Source: Ww85 sp963745765
GTDB taxonomy: Bacteria; Desulfobacterota; Desulfobulbia; Desulfobulbales; Desulfocapsaceae
Assembly: GCA_963745765.1 (NCBI GenBank)
Contig: CAVUYQ010000036.1
Span: 88,214 to 152,213, forward strand
Direction of reading: 5' to 3'
DNA: 64,000 nt
The notes beneath the pieces are model-generated. The model saw only the letters and a program-made list of their open reading frames with translations, had not been told where the DNA came from and searched no databases. Shown piece after piece: positions 6,842-15,947 of this stretch; the stretch's first letter is position 1, and each line of letters starts with the position of its first letter. The translations under genes were made by a program, and so were the position numbers.

Positions 6842-7873
6842 TCAGTTCTTCTCGGGCTCGGGAGCCGGAGGTGCAGCTGACAGGCCATAGCCCATTCTCA
6901 CCTTGTTTTCTATCTCGTCGCACATCACCGGGTGATCCTTCAAAAATTGCTTGGCGTTTTCCCTTCCCTGTCCGATTCTTTCGTCATGGTAGGAATACCA
7001 GGCACCGCTTTTATCGACAATTTCCTGTTCAACGGCAAGATCGAGAATATCTCCGGTAATAGAAATACCTTCTCCGTAGATGATATCAAACTCGGCCTGT
7101 TTGAATGGCGGAGCCACCTTGTTTTTCACTACCTTGACCCTGGTGCGGTTTCCGATGGATTCCTGGCCGTCCTTGATCTGACTTATTTTCCTGATGTCAA
7201 GCCGTAATGAGGAGTAAAACTTGAGCGCATTGCCGCCAGGGGTCGTTTCAGGATTGCCAAACATAACGCCTATTTTTATCCTTATCTGGTTGATGAAGAT
7301 CAGGGTGGTATTGCTGCGGTTTAAAACAGAGGTGAATTTCCGCATGGCATGCGACATGAGTCGGGCCTGCAGTCCTACATGCTGGTCTCCGACGTTTCCG
7401 TCTATCTCCGCCTTGGGAACAAGTGCTGCCACAGAGTCAACTACGATGACATCGACGCCGTTGGAGCGGATTAAAATCTCGGCGATTTCCAGAGCCTGTT
7501 CACCAAAATCCGGTTGGGAGACGAGCAGGTTGTCGATATCAACCCCGAGCCGTTGGGCATAATTGGTATCGAGAGCATGTTCTGCGTCAATGAAGGCTGC
7601 CGTTCCCCCCATTTTCTGGGCTTCGGCAATGGCATGCAGGGCAAGCGTTGTTTTTCCGCTCGACTCCGGACCATAAATCTCGGTGACTCTTCCCCGTGGC
7701 AGTCCGCCGACTCCCAATGCAATGTCAAGACTCAAGGATCCGGTCGGAATAACGGGAATAAGTTCCAACTCACGTGAACCGAGCCGCATGATTGATCCCT
7801 TGCCAAACTGTTTGTGAATCTGGCTGACTGCATTTTCTACGCTGCTCGTTTTACTGGTGTTTGCCGGTGGCAT
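6842..7873 (-). CDS. recA: Recombinase A
   Basis: The 343-residue RecA has Walker A G-P-E-S-S-G-K-T-T, the Walker B-like V-D-V-I-V-V-D-S-V-A-A-L, and the DNA-binding loop 2 region containing N-Q-I-R and G-N-P-E-T-T-P-G-G. It forms the strand-exchange filament and triggers the SOS response. The ATG at 7873 is chosen from an AGGAG site 6 nt upstream; an in-frame ATG 29 codons earlier lacks family similarity. The C-terminus is short and Pro/Glu-rich. It follows cinA in the same direction (83 bp gap), a common bacterial order, and is last in a mnmA-mtaB-cinA-recA run. Confidence 0.98.
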   Translation of the reverse strand: MPPANTSKTSSVENAVSQIHKQFGKGSIMRLGSRELELIPVIPTGSLSLDIALGVGGLPRGRVTEIYGPESSGKTTLALHAIAEAQKMGGTAAFIDAEHALDTNYAQRLGVDIDNLLVSQPDFGEQALEIAEILIRSNGVDVIVVDSVAALVPKAEIDGNVGDQHVGLQARLMSHAMRKFTSVLNRSNTTLIFINQIRIKIGVMFGNPETTPGGNALKFYSSLRLDIRKISQIKDGQESIGNRTRVKVVKNKVAPPFKQAEFDIIYGEGISITGDILDLAVEQEIVDKSGAWYSYHDERIGQGRENAKQFLKDHPVMCDEIENKVRMGYGLSAAPPAPEPEKN

Positions 7874-7956
7874 GTGCAACTCCTGATAATTGTTGTTGGA
7901 GGTGGAAGAATAAATTTTATCTGGTCCTCTAGATATAAAAGGAAGTGGCAGAAACA

Positions 7957-9231
7957 TCAAGGAGGATCGGAAGAGCGGTTCCGGGCTTGGTTCATTTTTT
8001 CGAGAAGATGCAGTCTCAGCAGATTGAGACCGGTCTGAACGGCCAGTGTCTGGATGCGGTGCCGGTCCCCGAGGAAATGATAGACAGAGGTTACTGTTTT
8101 ACTCCCGTCTCCGATGCCGATGTGGACGGTACCGACCGGTTTTTCAGAACTGCCGCCGTCAGGTCCGGCGATCCCTGTTATCGATATTCCAAGATCTGTT
8201 TCGCACTTTTTTATGATGCCGGCAGCCATTGCCGAGGCCACTTCATGGCTGACGGCGCCATACTGCTCGATAAGATCAGGTTCAATACCGAGAAAGCTCG
8301 TTTTCAGGTCATTGGAATAGGTTATGGCTCCTCCCTTAAAATAAAGGGAGGAGCCGGGAATCCGGGTGATGCGGTGTGAAAGGAGGCCGCCGCTGCATGA
8401 TTCCGCCGTGGCGAGTGAGAGGCCCATTCGTCTGAGCAATTCTCCGACGATGGATTCGAGTTCGTCTGCACCGGCGCCGTAAATAGCATTGCCGATGGCC
8501 TGTTCCACTTTCCAGCACGAGTATTCAAAAGCCTGCCGGCTGGCAGCAGGATCTTTACCACGGCTGAGAATACTTAAGTGCACATCAGGGAACACCGGGT
8601 AATAACCGATCTGTATGCCCTCGGCAAGGCTCAGATCCTTGATTTGACGGTTTATCTCTGATTCTGCAACACCGAAAATTTTATAGATTTTCTGATGCGT
8701 CTGCAACCGTGATCCGGCTTCCCAGGCTGAGAGCTTCGGCAATACCGCGTTGCTCATAAGCTCTTTCATCTCATCGGGAACACCGGGTAGAAAGAAGATG
8801 GGGGTCTCCTGATGGATAAGCTGGTAACCTGCAACAGAGGATCCGGGGTAAAAGGCTTCTGCGCCGCTGGGCAGCCAGGCCAGTTTTTCCAGAGGACTGT
8901 CAACTGATTCCCCGCTTTTCTTGAGATGGTCCCTGATCTGGGCGAGAATGGCCAGGTTAGGCATGGTGGGGCGATTGAGTGCCAGGGAGACGGCCTCATT
9001 GGTGAGGTCATCGTCCGTTGAGCCGAGACCTCCGGTAACGATGATAAAATCTACCCGGGCGATCGCTTGAAGCAGGGCTTCACCTATCAGCGCAGGAGTA
9101 TCGCCGATGGTACTCATGGCATGGATGGTATAGCCGGCATCAAAAAGCTTGCGGGCAGCATAACCACTGGTCGTATTAAGTATCCTGCCCGAGGTGAGTT
9201 CGTCACCGATTGCGATGATTTCGCCTTTCAT
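7957..9231 (-). CDS. cinA: CinA-family protein (ADP-ribose pyrophosphatase / NMN amidohydrolase)
   Basis: At 424 residues it is a full-length two-domain CinA. The N-terminal MoaB/COG1058 domain has I-G-D-E-L-T-S-G and T-G-G-L-G-S-T-D-D-D. The C-terminal amidase domain has A-E-S-C-S-G-G-L-L and G-I-A-G-P-D-G-G. In other bacteria the C-terminal domain deamidates nicotinamide mononucleotide in pyridine nucleotide recycling. The start ATG overlaps the mtaB stop by 4 nt (ATGA), so the two are coupled. It lies upstream of recA, as in many bacteria. Confidence 0.95.
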   Translation of the reverse strand: MKGEIIAIGDELTSGRILNTTSGYAARKLFDAGYTIHAMSTIGDTPALIGEALLQAIARVDFIIVTGGLGSTDDDLTNEAVSLALNRPTMPNLAILAQIRDHLKKSGESVDSPLEKLAWLPSGAEAFYPGSSVAGYQLIHQETPIFFLPGVPDEMKELMSNAVLPKLSAWEAGSRLQTHQKIYKIFGVAESEINRQIKDLSLAEGIQIGYYPVFPDVHLSILSRGKDPAASRQAFEYSCWKVEQAIGNAIYGAGADELESIVGELLRRMGLSLATAESCSGGLLSHRITRIPGSSLYFKGGAITYSNDLKTSFLGIEPDLIEQYGAVSHEVASAMAAGIIKKCETDLGISITGIAGPDGGSSEKPVGTVHIGIGDGSKTVTSVYHFLGDRHRIQTLAVQTGLNLLRLHLLEKMNQARNRSSDPP

Positions 9232-10547
9232 ATCTCTCTGACTATCTGAGCGTTGACTGACATGTCCGTCAGTGTTTGCAGGTCGACCGTTACAATCCGG
9301 TTCATCTGACGATCATCTGCCTGCGCCTGGATAGCAATATAATTGTCGGTAAAACCTTTCAGACGACCATCGGCTACCCGCTCCATTTCCAGGAGTGCCA
9401 AACGTTTCGTGCCGAGATGGCGGCGGTAGAAGGTCATTTTTTTGTGCTGCCCGAGAGATCGCAAAAGCTCGACCCTTCTCTGTTTTTCCTGTCTGCCGAC
9501 CTGATCGCTGAAGGTTGCGGCTTTGGTACCCGGGCGAATGGAGTAGGGGAAGACATGAAGATAGGAGCAGTTGATTCCTTCAAGCACATCTCTGGTATTA
9601 TCGAATTGCTTAACCGTTTCACCGGGAAAGCCGACTAGCACATCGATACCGATGGCTGCGTCAGGCACCATCTTATTACAGCTGTCAATGACCTGAACGA
9701 ATTGAGCCTGGTTATAACGCCTGTTCATACGAGTCAGTATTTCGTCGTCTCCGCTTTGCAATGGGATATGAAGGTGTGGCATAAAGTTATCCAGTTCTTT
9801 CATAAGTGTCAATAATTTCACATTTATCTCAAGCGGTTCGATGGAAGATAAGCGAAACCTGACAGAAGGCAGGGCACGGCAGAGTCGATTCAGCAGTTCA
9901 CTGAGATCGACATCCTCATGCAGATCAGCACCGTACTGACCGACATGGATACCGGTGATAACAATCTCCAGGTGGCCGGCTGCAGCATAGGCTTTTGCCT
10001 GGGAGATAACTTCGTTATACGGAAGACTGCGGCTTCGGCCGCGGGTAAAGGGGACAACACAATAACTGCAGAAGGAGTTACAGCCATCCTGAACCCTCAG
10101 GAAGGCGCGGGTACGACTGCCGAAATGTTTTACCTTCAGTAGACCGATGTCACTGACCCCATTCATGTCACTATGCAGACAACCACCAATCCGGCCGGGA
10201 TTATCAAGGATAGTTGAGACAAGCCCCTGTTTGAATTCATTGCCGATGATCAGGAGCCGATCGGGATCAATGTCGGTAAGACCTCTCAGCTCTTCTGCAG
10301 CAAGTTGGGCGTGACAGCCGGTTACGACGATTTCTGCACCCGGATTCAGGCGGGCAGCACGGCGTATCTCCCGACGTGACTGACCACTTGCCTTATTGGT
10401 CACGGCGCAGGTGTTGATAACAATAATATCTGCCTCGGCGACATCCGCGGTCACCATGAGACCTCGGGCCTCTATTTCCGTTTTAAAGGCGGCGGACTCG
10501 AACTGGTTGACTTTACAGCCAAGAGTACTGAGGTAAGCTTTTTTCAT
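9228..10547 (-). CDS. mtaB: tRNA (N6-L-threonylcarbamoyladenosine37-C2)-methylthiotransferase
   Basis: This 439-residue MiaB-type radical SAM enzyme has three parts. The N-terminal cluster domain has L-G-C-K-V-N, N-T-C-A-V-T and T-G-C-H-A-Q. The radical SAM triad is C-N-S-F-C-S-Y-C. A C-terminal TRAM-like region follows. The L-G-C-K-V-N start and the missing N-terminal extension place it with MtaB rather than MiaB or RimO. It adds the methylthio group to t6A37 in ANN-decoding tRNAs. The gene lies 12 bp after mnmA and overlaps cinA; two tRNA modification genes in a row suggest one transcript. Confidence 0.92.
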   Translation of the reverse strand: MKKAYLSTLGCKVNQFESAAFKTEIEARGLMVTADVAEADIIVINTCAVTNKASGQSRREIRRAARLNPGAEIVVTGCHAQLAAEELRGLTDIDPDRLLIIGNEFKQGLVSTILDNPGRIGGCLHSDMNGVSDIGLLKVKHFGSRTRAFLRVQDGCNSFCSYCVVPFTRGRSRSLPYNEVISQAKAYAAAGHLEIVITGIHVGQYGADLHEDVDLSELLNRLCRALPSVRFRLSSIEPLEINVKLLTLMKELDNFMPHLHIPLQSGDDEILTRMNRRYNQAQFVQVIDSCNKMVPDAAIGIDVLVGFPGETVKQFDNTRDVLEGINCSYLHVFPYSIRPGTKAATFSDQVGRQEKQRRVELLRSLGQHKKMTFYRRHLGTKRLALLEMERVADGRLKGFTDNYIAIQAQADDRQMNRIVTVDLQTLTDMSVNAQIVREI

Positions 10548-10559
10548 TGCCGTTCGTAA

Positions 10560-11612
10560 TTAATGTAATGGCGTTGATGAAACGATTTCACCGGATCCGA
10601 TAACCCTATCGTCTTTATAGAGTACAACAAACTGTCCGGGGGCGACTGCCCGTTGAGGGTTAATGAAAAGCAGTTCGAAGAAATCGATGCCAATACGATG
10701 AATGACAGCCTCGGTGCCGGGATGGGTGGACCGTGTCTTGACCTGAAAGCTCTCTCCCGCTTCGGGAATCCTTTCACACAGCCAGTTCGGCAGGCGGGCC
10801 GAAATGGTGCGCGAAAAAAGTTCGTCCTCTTTACCCACGATCAATCGATTGTTATCTGCGTCGATGGTGTGTACATACCAGGGTGAATGGTGGGGCAGAC
10901 CAAGCCCCCGCCTCTGTCCTATCGTATAGTGGTAAAACCCCTGGTGCCGGCCGATTATTTCACCAGCCGTGGTAACAATCGCTCCTTCTGCATTATCATC
11001 AGACATGTGTTTCTCAAGAAAAGTCGCCAGTCGGGCATTGGCGAAAAAACAGACGTCCTGGCTTTCCCGTCCCCTGAAATCGCAAAAACCATGATTTTCG
11101 ACCAGCTTATAGGTGTCATCCTTTTTCATAGAACCAAGAGGAAACATAACTCTTCGCAGTTGCTGCGGACGCAGTCTGGACAGGAAATAGGACTGATCTT
11201 TCCGGGGATCGAGTCCTTTTTTCAATGCGATATCATGTTCACGATCTTCAATTCGGGCATAATGTCCGGTTGCGACATACTGGACCCCCGTGGCCATGAT
11301 ATAATCCATAAACAGCCCGAATTTGATTTCATGATTGCATACGGCACAGGGATTGGGGGTCCTGCCTGCAAAATAGCTTTTGGTGAAATAGTCAAGGACG
11401 AGTCTTTTAAATTCTTTTTTCAGGTCAACAATATGAATCGTCATGCCGATTTCATCACCAAGCCGTTGAACCCGTTCCTTTTGTTTGTTGAAGGCCGGCA
11501 GGTCAAGGTCCATCAGAAAGCCGCTGACACTGTATTCCTGTTTCAGGATGAGGGCACAAGCGGTTGAGTCGACACCTCCGCTCATTGCTATGCCGATGGA
11601 TGGCCGGGTCAT
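10560..11612 (-). CDS. mnmA: tRNA-specific 2-thiouridylase
   Basis: The 350-residue protein has the PP-loop S-G-G-V-D-S. The catalytic cysteines are in N-P-C-A-V-C-N (first Cys) and Q-D-V-C-F-F (second Cys). D-Q-S-Y-F-L and G-Q-R-R-G-L are also typical. It thiolates U34 of Lys, Glu and Gln tRNAs. The ATG at 11612 is preferred (AAGGA seven nt upstream); an in-frame ATG at 11681 would add 23 residues of no family similarity. It is the first gene of the mnmA-mtaB-cinA-recA run. Confidence 0.95.
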   Translation of the reverse strand: MTRPSIGIAMSGGVDSTACALILKQEYSVSGFLMDLDLPAFNKQKERVQRLGDEIGMTIHIVDLKKEFKRLVLDYFTKSYFAGRTPNPCAVCNHEIKFGLFMDYIMATGVQYVATGHYARIEDREHDIALKKGLDPRKDQSYFLSRLRPQQLRRVMFPLGSMKKDDTYKLVENHGFCDFRGRESQDVCFFANARLATFLEKHMSDDNAEGAIVTTAGEIIGRHQGFYHYTIGQRRGLGLPHHSPWYVHTIDADNNRLIVGKEDELFSRTISARLPNWLCERIPEAGESFQVKTRSTHPGTEAVIHRIGIDFFELLFINPQRAVAPGQFVVLYKDDRVIGSGEIVSSTPLH

Positions 11613-11730
11613 TGAATTCCTTGCGATTACCTTTATTGTTCTGTAAAAACACAGATCGTGTTGGTTTCGTTCACCTGTCATCCGTCAAAGAGACGAATGA
11701 TTGAAATCAGAGCAATTAAGATAGTGCAGG

Positions 11731-13029
11731 ATGAAGGAAAAACAAACAAGGAAGTCAATGGTTCCGAAGATACCGGAACTGCTCGCTCCGGCAGGCAGTT
11801 TTGAAAAACTGGTAACAGCCATCCATTACGGTGCGGATGCGGTCTACCTCGGCGGGGTGAAGTACGGGCTCAGGGCCAGGGCCGGCAACTTTGACGATGA
11901 GGGGCTGCAAAAGGCGGTACACTATGCCCATCAGCACGATGTTGCCGTCTATGTGACGGTTAATATTATTGCGCATAACGATGATTTCAGCGGTCTTGCC
12001 ACGTACCTGTCGTTTCTTCAGGCTGCCGGTGTCGATGCCATCATTGTTTCCGATCCCGGAATCCTCGCGGTCGCAGGAGATACGGCACCTGATCTGCCGG
12101 TACATCTGTCAACCCAGGCGAACGTAACGAACTCAACGGCCGCGCGCTTCTGGTTTAACCAGGGAGTAAGGAGATTGAACCTGGCGCGGGAGCTGTCACT
12201 GGTGGAGATTCGTTCGATCAAAGAGGAGGTCGGCGGAGAGATAGAGGTTTTTGTGCACGGGGCCCTCTGTATTTCCTACTCGGGTCGCTGCATGCTGTCG
12301 CACTACATGACCGGGCGTGACGCTAATCAGGGGAATTGCGCCCATCCCTGCCGTTACCGGTATGCACTGCTGGAGGAAAAACGGCCCGGGGAGTTTTTTC
12401 CGGTAGAAGAGGACGAGCGCGGCACCTATATATTCAATGCCAAGGATTTGTGTTTGCTTGAACGTCTTCCGGAACTGATAGCAGCAGGCGCCGATTCTCT
12501 GAAAATAGAAGGGCGGATGAAATCAATCTTTTATGTCGGCGGGGTTGTCCGCCTTTACCGCGCCTGCCTTGATTATCTGAAAACGCTTGCGCCTGCCGCC
12601 TGGGAGCATCCCGAGCAGATAACTATCCCTTCACATCTGCTCGATGAGATTGCCAAAACCGGAACAAGGGATATGTCACAGAATTTTTTTGATAGAAAAC
12701 CGGGGGCTGCCGAAATGCTCTACCGGACGTCCCGGTTTGACCAGGCCTATGAACCGGTTGCGGTGATTCGAAAGATCGGTGATGGAATATTTGTGGAGGC
12801 GAGGAATGTGCTGGAAACCGGTGATACCATAGAATATATGTTCCGTGGTGCGGAAATCCTGGAATTAGCTGTCCTGGCGATGAAAGATGAGAGAGGAAAC
12901 GTGGTGACGCGGGCAAATCCGGGTGACCACGTTTATCTCAGTTTTTCCGGGACAAACGCAGGGCTTGAGGAAAACGGCATGTTCAGGCGCAGAAGGGGGC
13001 ACCGCGATAGCAGGACTTCCGCGCCTTAA
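11731..13029 (+). CDS. U32 peptidase-family protein (TrhP/RlhA-like)
   Basis: The 432-residue protein has the U32 signature E-V-F-V-H-G-A-L-C-I-S-Y-S-G-R-C, with further Cys at G-N-C-A-H-P-C-R. The N-terminal L-A-P-A-G-S-F-E-K-L opening is shared by the TrhP/RlhA group. Members of that group make 5-hydroxyuridine in tRNA or modify 23S rRNA using prephenate, and probably bind an iron-sulfur cluster through the four Cys. Which substrate applies here cannot be told from sequence alone. It stands alone, divergent from mnmA and convergent with fumarase. The C-terminal tail is Arg-rich. Confidence 0.85.
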   Translation: MKEKQTRKSMVPKIPELLAPAGSFEKLVTAIHYGADAVYLGGVKYGLRARAGNFDDEGLQKAVHYAHQHDVAVYVTVNIIAHNDDFSGLATYLSFLQAAGVDAIIVSDPGILAVAGDTAPDLPVHLSTQANVTNSTAARFWFNQGVRRLNLARELSLVEIRSIKEEVGGEIEVFVHGALCISYSGRCMLSHYMTGRDANQGNCAHPCRYRYALLEEKRPGEFFPVEEDERGTYIFNAKDLCLLERLPELIAAGADSLKIEGRMKSIFYVGGVVRLYRACLDYLKTLAPAAWEHPEQITIPSHLLDEIAKTGTRDMSQNFFDRKPGAAEMLYRTSRFDQAYEPVAVIRKIGDGIFVEARNVLETGDTIEYMFRGAEILELAVLAMKDERGNVVTRANPGDHVYLSFSGTNAGLEENGMFRRRRGHRDSRTSAP

Positions 13030-13056
13030 TAACAGTCGGATTTAGCCTGGCGTTCA

Positions 13057-13156
13057 CGAGTTGAAACGGCCTGCAAGCCAAGGAGACTTGGGGAAGGCTA
13101 TATAGATACTATGCTTTCCCCAAAAGCGACGCGGGATAGCAGGCCGTATTGACTCG
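13057..13156. repeat. Nested inverted repeat between convergent genes
   Basis: This 100-bp element has an outer stem (13057-13061 with 13152-13156), a 9-bp middle stem (13066-13074 with 13139-13147) and an 11-pair inner hairpin (13088-13098 with 13113-13123, one G-U). It lies between the 3' ends of the U32 gene and fumarase. There is no T-run. It may be a bidirectional terminator-like structure, a palindromic mobile element or a structured RNA. Confidence 0.6.
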
Positions 13157-13298
13157 CCCGAAGGGTGGAAGTTCTGTCTTTTCATCATTGATTCTAAAGG
13201 GTAAAAACGGTGTCATCGGCATAATTGCAAAAGTTCTGAGGAGCTGGTTAAGATTGTTCAAATATCAATGATTTTTACTGTTTTTCATGAAAGTCAGG

Positions 13299-14813
13299 CT
13301 AGGGGAGTCGGCTGAGTATCTCCTTCTGCCAGAACGCCGGGCCGCTCTTGTGCACGGCTTCACCTTCACTGTCTACCGCCACGGTAACCGGCATATCCTT
13401 AACCTCAAACTCATAGATTGCTTCCATGCCAAGGTCTTCAAAGGCCACAATCCGCGATTTTTTGATTGCCTTTGAAACCAGGTAAGCGGCGCCGCCGACA
13501 GCCATCAGGTAGACCGCCTTGTGTTTCTTAATAAGGGCAATGGTCTCATCACCCCGCTCGGCTTTTCCGATCATACCGATCAGGCCGGTTTTACCGAGCA
13601 TCATCCCGGTATACTTGTCCATCCGGGTAGAGGTTGTTGGTCCGGCAGGACCGACGACCTCGTTCCCGACCGGATCGACCGGACCGACGTAGTAGACAAA
13701 GCGGCCGGTGAAATCAACACCCGGAGGGAAGGGCTCGCCGCTGTCGAGCAGCTGCTGGATGCGTCTATGTGCGGCATCACGGCCGGTGAGAATTTTGCCA
13801 TTGAGAAGGAGTGTTTCTCCCGATTTCCAGGAGGCTATTTCATCCCTGGTGATGCCGTCAATATTCACCCGTTTAACAGCACTGCCGGAATCAGCTGCAA
13901 TTTCAGGCCACTGGTCGATGTCGGGCGGCTCGAACAGGGCTGGACCTGAACCGTCAAGGCAGAAGTGGGTGTGCCTGGTAGCGGCGCAATTAGGGATCAT
14001 GGCGACTGGCAGGGACGCGGCGTGTGTCGGGAAATCGAGAATTTTAACATCGAAAACGGTCGTCAGACCACCCAACCCCTGGGCCCCGATGCCGAGATTG
14101 TTAACGGCCTCAAAGATCTCGATACGGAGTGCCTCCATTTCGTTGGCCGGACCACGCTCAATGATTTCATACATATCAAGCGGTGCCATTAATGATTCCT
14201 TGGCCAGGCACATTGCCTTGTCAACGGTACCGCCGATGCCGATACCGAGCATACCGGGCGGACACCAGCCGGCTCCCATGGTGGGGAGGGTTTTTGTCAC
14301 CCAGTCAACAATCGAATCGTTAGGATTGAGCATGGCCATTTTGCTCTTGTTCTCGGAGCCGCCGCCTTTTGCCGCAATCTGTATGTCTATTGTGTCGCCG
14401 GCAACGGTTTCGATGTGGACGACAGCCGGACCATTGGTATCAGTATTCTTTCGGGCGAAAGCCGGCGGTCCTACAATTGATTTGCGCAGGGGATTATCGG
14501 GATTGTTGTAGGCCTTCTCTACTCCTGTATTTATCATTTCTTCGATAGTCATATCCGAATCAAAGCGGCATTTCATCCCCATCTTCACAAAGACCGTAAC
14601 AATACCGGTATCCTGGCAGATTGGTCTCTTGCCGAGAGCGCACATCCTGGAATTGATAAGGAGCTGGCCGATGGCATCCTTTGCCGCCTTGTTCTCCTCT
14701 TTCTCGTAGGCGCGGGACATTGCCTGAACAAAGTCCGGCGGATGGTAGTAACTGATATATTGCAGGCTGTCGGCAATGGAGCCGATTAGATCTTCAGACT
14801 TGATAAGTGCCAC
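13299..14813 (-). CDS. fumA: Fumarate hydratase, class I (alpha-beta fused)
   Basis: The 504-residue protein joins the N-terminal [4Fe-4S] domain (Cys in I-C-Q-D-T-G, G-W-C-P-P-G and P-N-C-A-A-T-R-H) with the C-terminal swivelling domain (G-P-T-T-S-T-R-M-D and G-K-A-E-R-G). It interconverts fumarate and malate in the oxidative or reductive TCA direction. In many anaerobes this enzyme is encoded as two subunits; here it is one polypeptide of E. coli FumA length. It stands alone on the minus strand. The start at 14813 is the only good ATG with the conserved N-terminus. Confidence 0.95.
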   Translation of the reverse strand: MALIKSEDLIGSIADSLQYISYYHPPDFVQAMSRAYEKEENKAAKDAIGQLLINSRMCALGKRPICQDTGIVTVFVKMGMKCRFDSDMTIEEMINTGVEKAYNNPDNPLRKSIVGPPAFARKNTDTNGPAVVHIETVAGDTIDIQIAAKGGGSENKSKMAMLNPNDSIVDWVTKTLPTMGAGWCPPGMLGIGIGGTVDKAMCLAKESLMAPLDMYEIIERGPANEMEALRIEIFEAVNNLGIGAQGLGGLTTVFDVKILDFPTHAASLPVAMIPNCAATRHTHFCLDGSGPALFEPPDIDQWPEIAADSGSAVKRVNIDGITRDEIASWKSGETLLLNGKILTGRDAAHRRIQQLLDSGEPFPPGVDFTGRFVYYVGPVDPVGNEVVGPAGPTTSTRMDKYTGMMLGKTGLIGMIGKAERGDETIALIKKHKAVYLMAVGGAAYLVSKAIKKSRIVAFEDLGMEAIYEFEVKDMPVTVAVDSEGEAVHKSGPAFWQKEILSRLP

Positions 14814-14862
14814 GGCGGTACCTCATGCAGAAAAGGTTTCTAAGAAATGTTTCTGAAAATGT

Positions 14863-15663
14863 TCAGCGTATAATGGTCCCGTATTTATGATATCCCGATG
14901 GTGCGGTGGTATTTGGCATCAACATGCCTCTTTTGCCGATAATCGTTCCGGGGTTAGTGACGGAATTGCAGCCTGTTTGTGTGTTGTCGCCCAGGATGGC
15001 ACCGAACTTGCGCATGCCGGTATCAATTATCTTCGACTCGAACATGATACTGATGGTGCCTTGAATGAACTTGAGGTTCGCACATTTTGTTCCGGCTCCA
15101 AGATTGACATGGGCGCCCAAAATGGAATCGCCGAGATAGGCAAAGTGGCCGGCCTTGGCATCATCGAAAAAAATAGTATGCTTGATTTCCGTGGCATGGC
15201 CGGCGACACATCGATCACCAATAAGACAATAACCGCGCAGGTACGCACCCTGTCGCACTTCAGTGTTGTTACCAAGTATGGTTGGTTGTTTGATCGTGGC
15301 TCCTCCTTCGACAAGGCATCCTTGACCTATCGTGATTCTGCTGCCGACAAAGATGGCTCCTGCCATGATCAGGGTCGCGCCGGCAAGATGAGTGGTGCCT
15401 TTTGATATGACGAGGCCGCCTTTGTTTGTGTCGCCCATCTCAATGATGCACGAATGGGCCGGGATAAGCCTGCCGTCATGCAGGATCAGCGGTTCCGCGA
15501 CAGGGACTCCGTTGGCCAGGGAGGACGGAAGAGAGGCGGAATAATTGTATGAATCAATATATGACTTCAGATTCCTGAGTCCGGTCCAGACCGGTTCTCC
15601 GGAAGAAAAAACAGAAGCATGCCGAAAGGTATCGAGATTGAAAAAGGATTCCGCCGTAAGCAT
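14863..15663 (-). CDS. Left-handed beta-helix nucleotidyl/acyltransferase-like protein
   Basis: The 266-residue protein is mainly a hexapeptide-repeat beta-helix (I-I-E-M-G-D, I-T-I-G-Q-G, T-I-L-G-N-N, L-I-G-D-R, S-I-L-G-A-H). G-A-G-T-K-C-A-N-L-K and G-A-I-L-G-D-N-T-Q-T-G-C-N match the C-terminal half of GlmU/sugar-1-phosphate nucleotidyltransferases. The pyrophosphorylase domain that normally precedes this helix is missing; an N-terminal stretch of about 60 residues replaces it. It may be an acyltransferase or a regulatory lone helix. It sits 49 bp downstream of no gene and upstream of fumarase on the same strand. Confidence 0.7.
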   Translation of the reverse strand: MLTAESFFNLDTFRHASVFSSGEPVWTGLRNLKSYIDSYNYSASLPSSLANGVPVAEPLILHDGRLIPAHSCIIEMGDTNKGGLVISKGTTHLAGATLIMAGAIFVGSRITIGQGCLVEGGATIKQPTILGNNTEVRQGAYLRGYCLIGDRCVAGHATEIKHTIFFDDAKAGHFAYLGDSILGAHVNLGAGTKCANLKFIQGTISIMFESKIIDTGMRKFGAILGDNTQTGCNSVTNPGTIIGKRGMLMPNTTAPSGYHKYGTIIR

Positions 15664-15947
15664 TTGAGTTTCCCCGTGTTGGTGTTTACCTGAAAAGAAC
15701 TTACTGTTTTAGTGGAAACACATCACTATTCTTGAAATAAATTAATAGTTCAAGAATTTTTACCGGTAAGGTGGCCGGAAGCCAGAAGTGTCTTGACTTC
15801 CAGAGGTGCAATGTTTAGGTTTTCCAGCGTTTTAATGGACAGAAAGATATTTACGGACAATGTATTGAGCTGAGTGGTTTTTTCTCTGACTTATATTGAA
15901 AATTAAAGAAGTAGGTAAGCTGCATCAGTGCAGCCGTGGAGGTGTGT

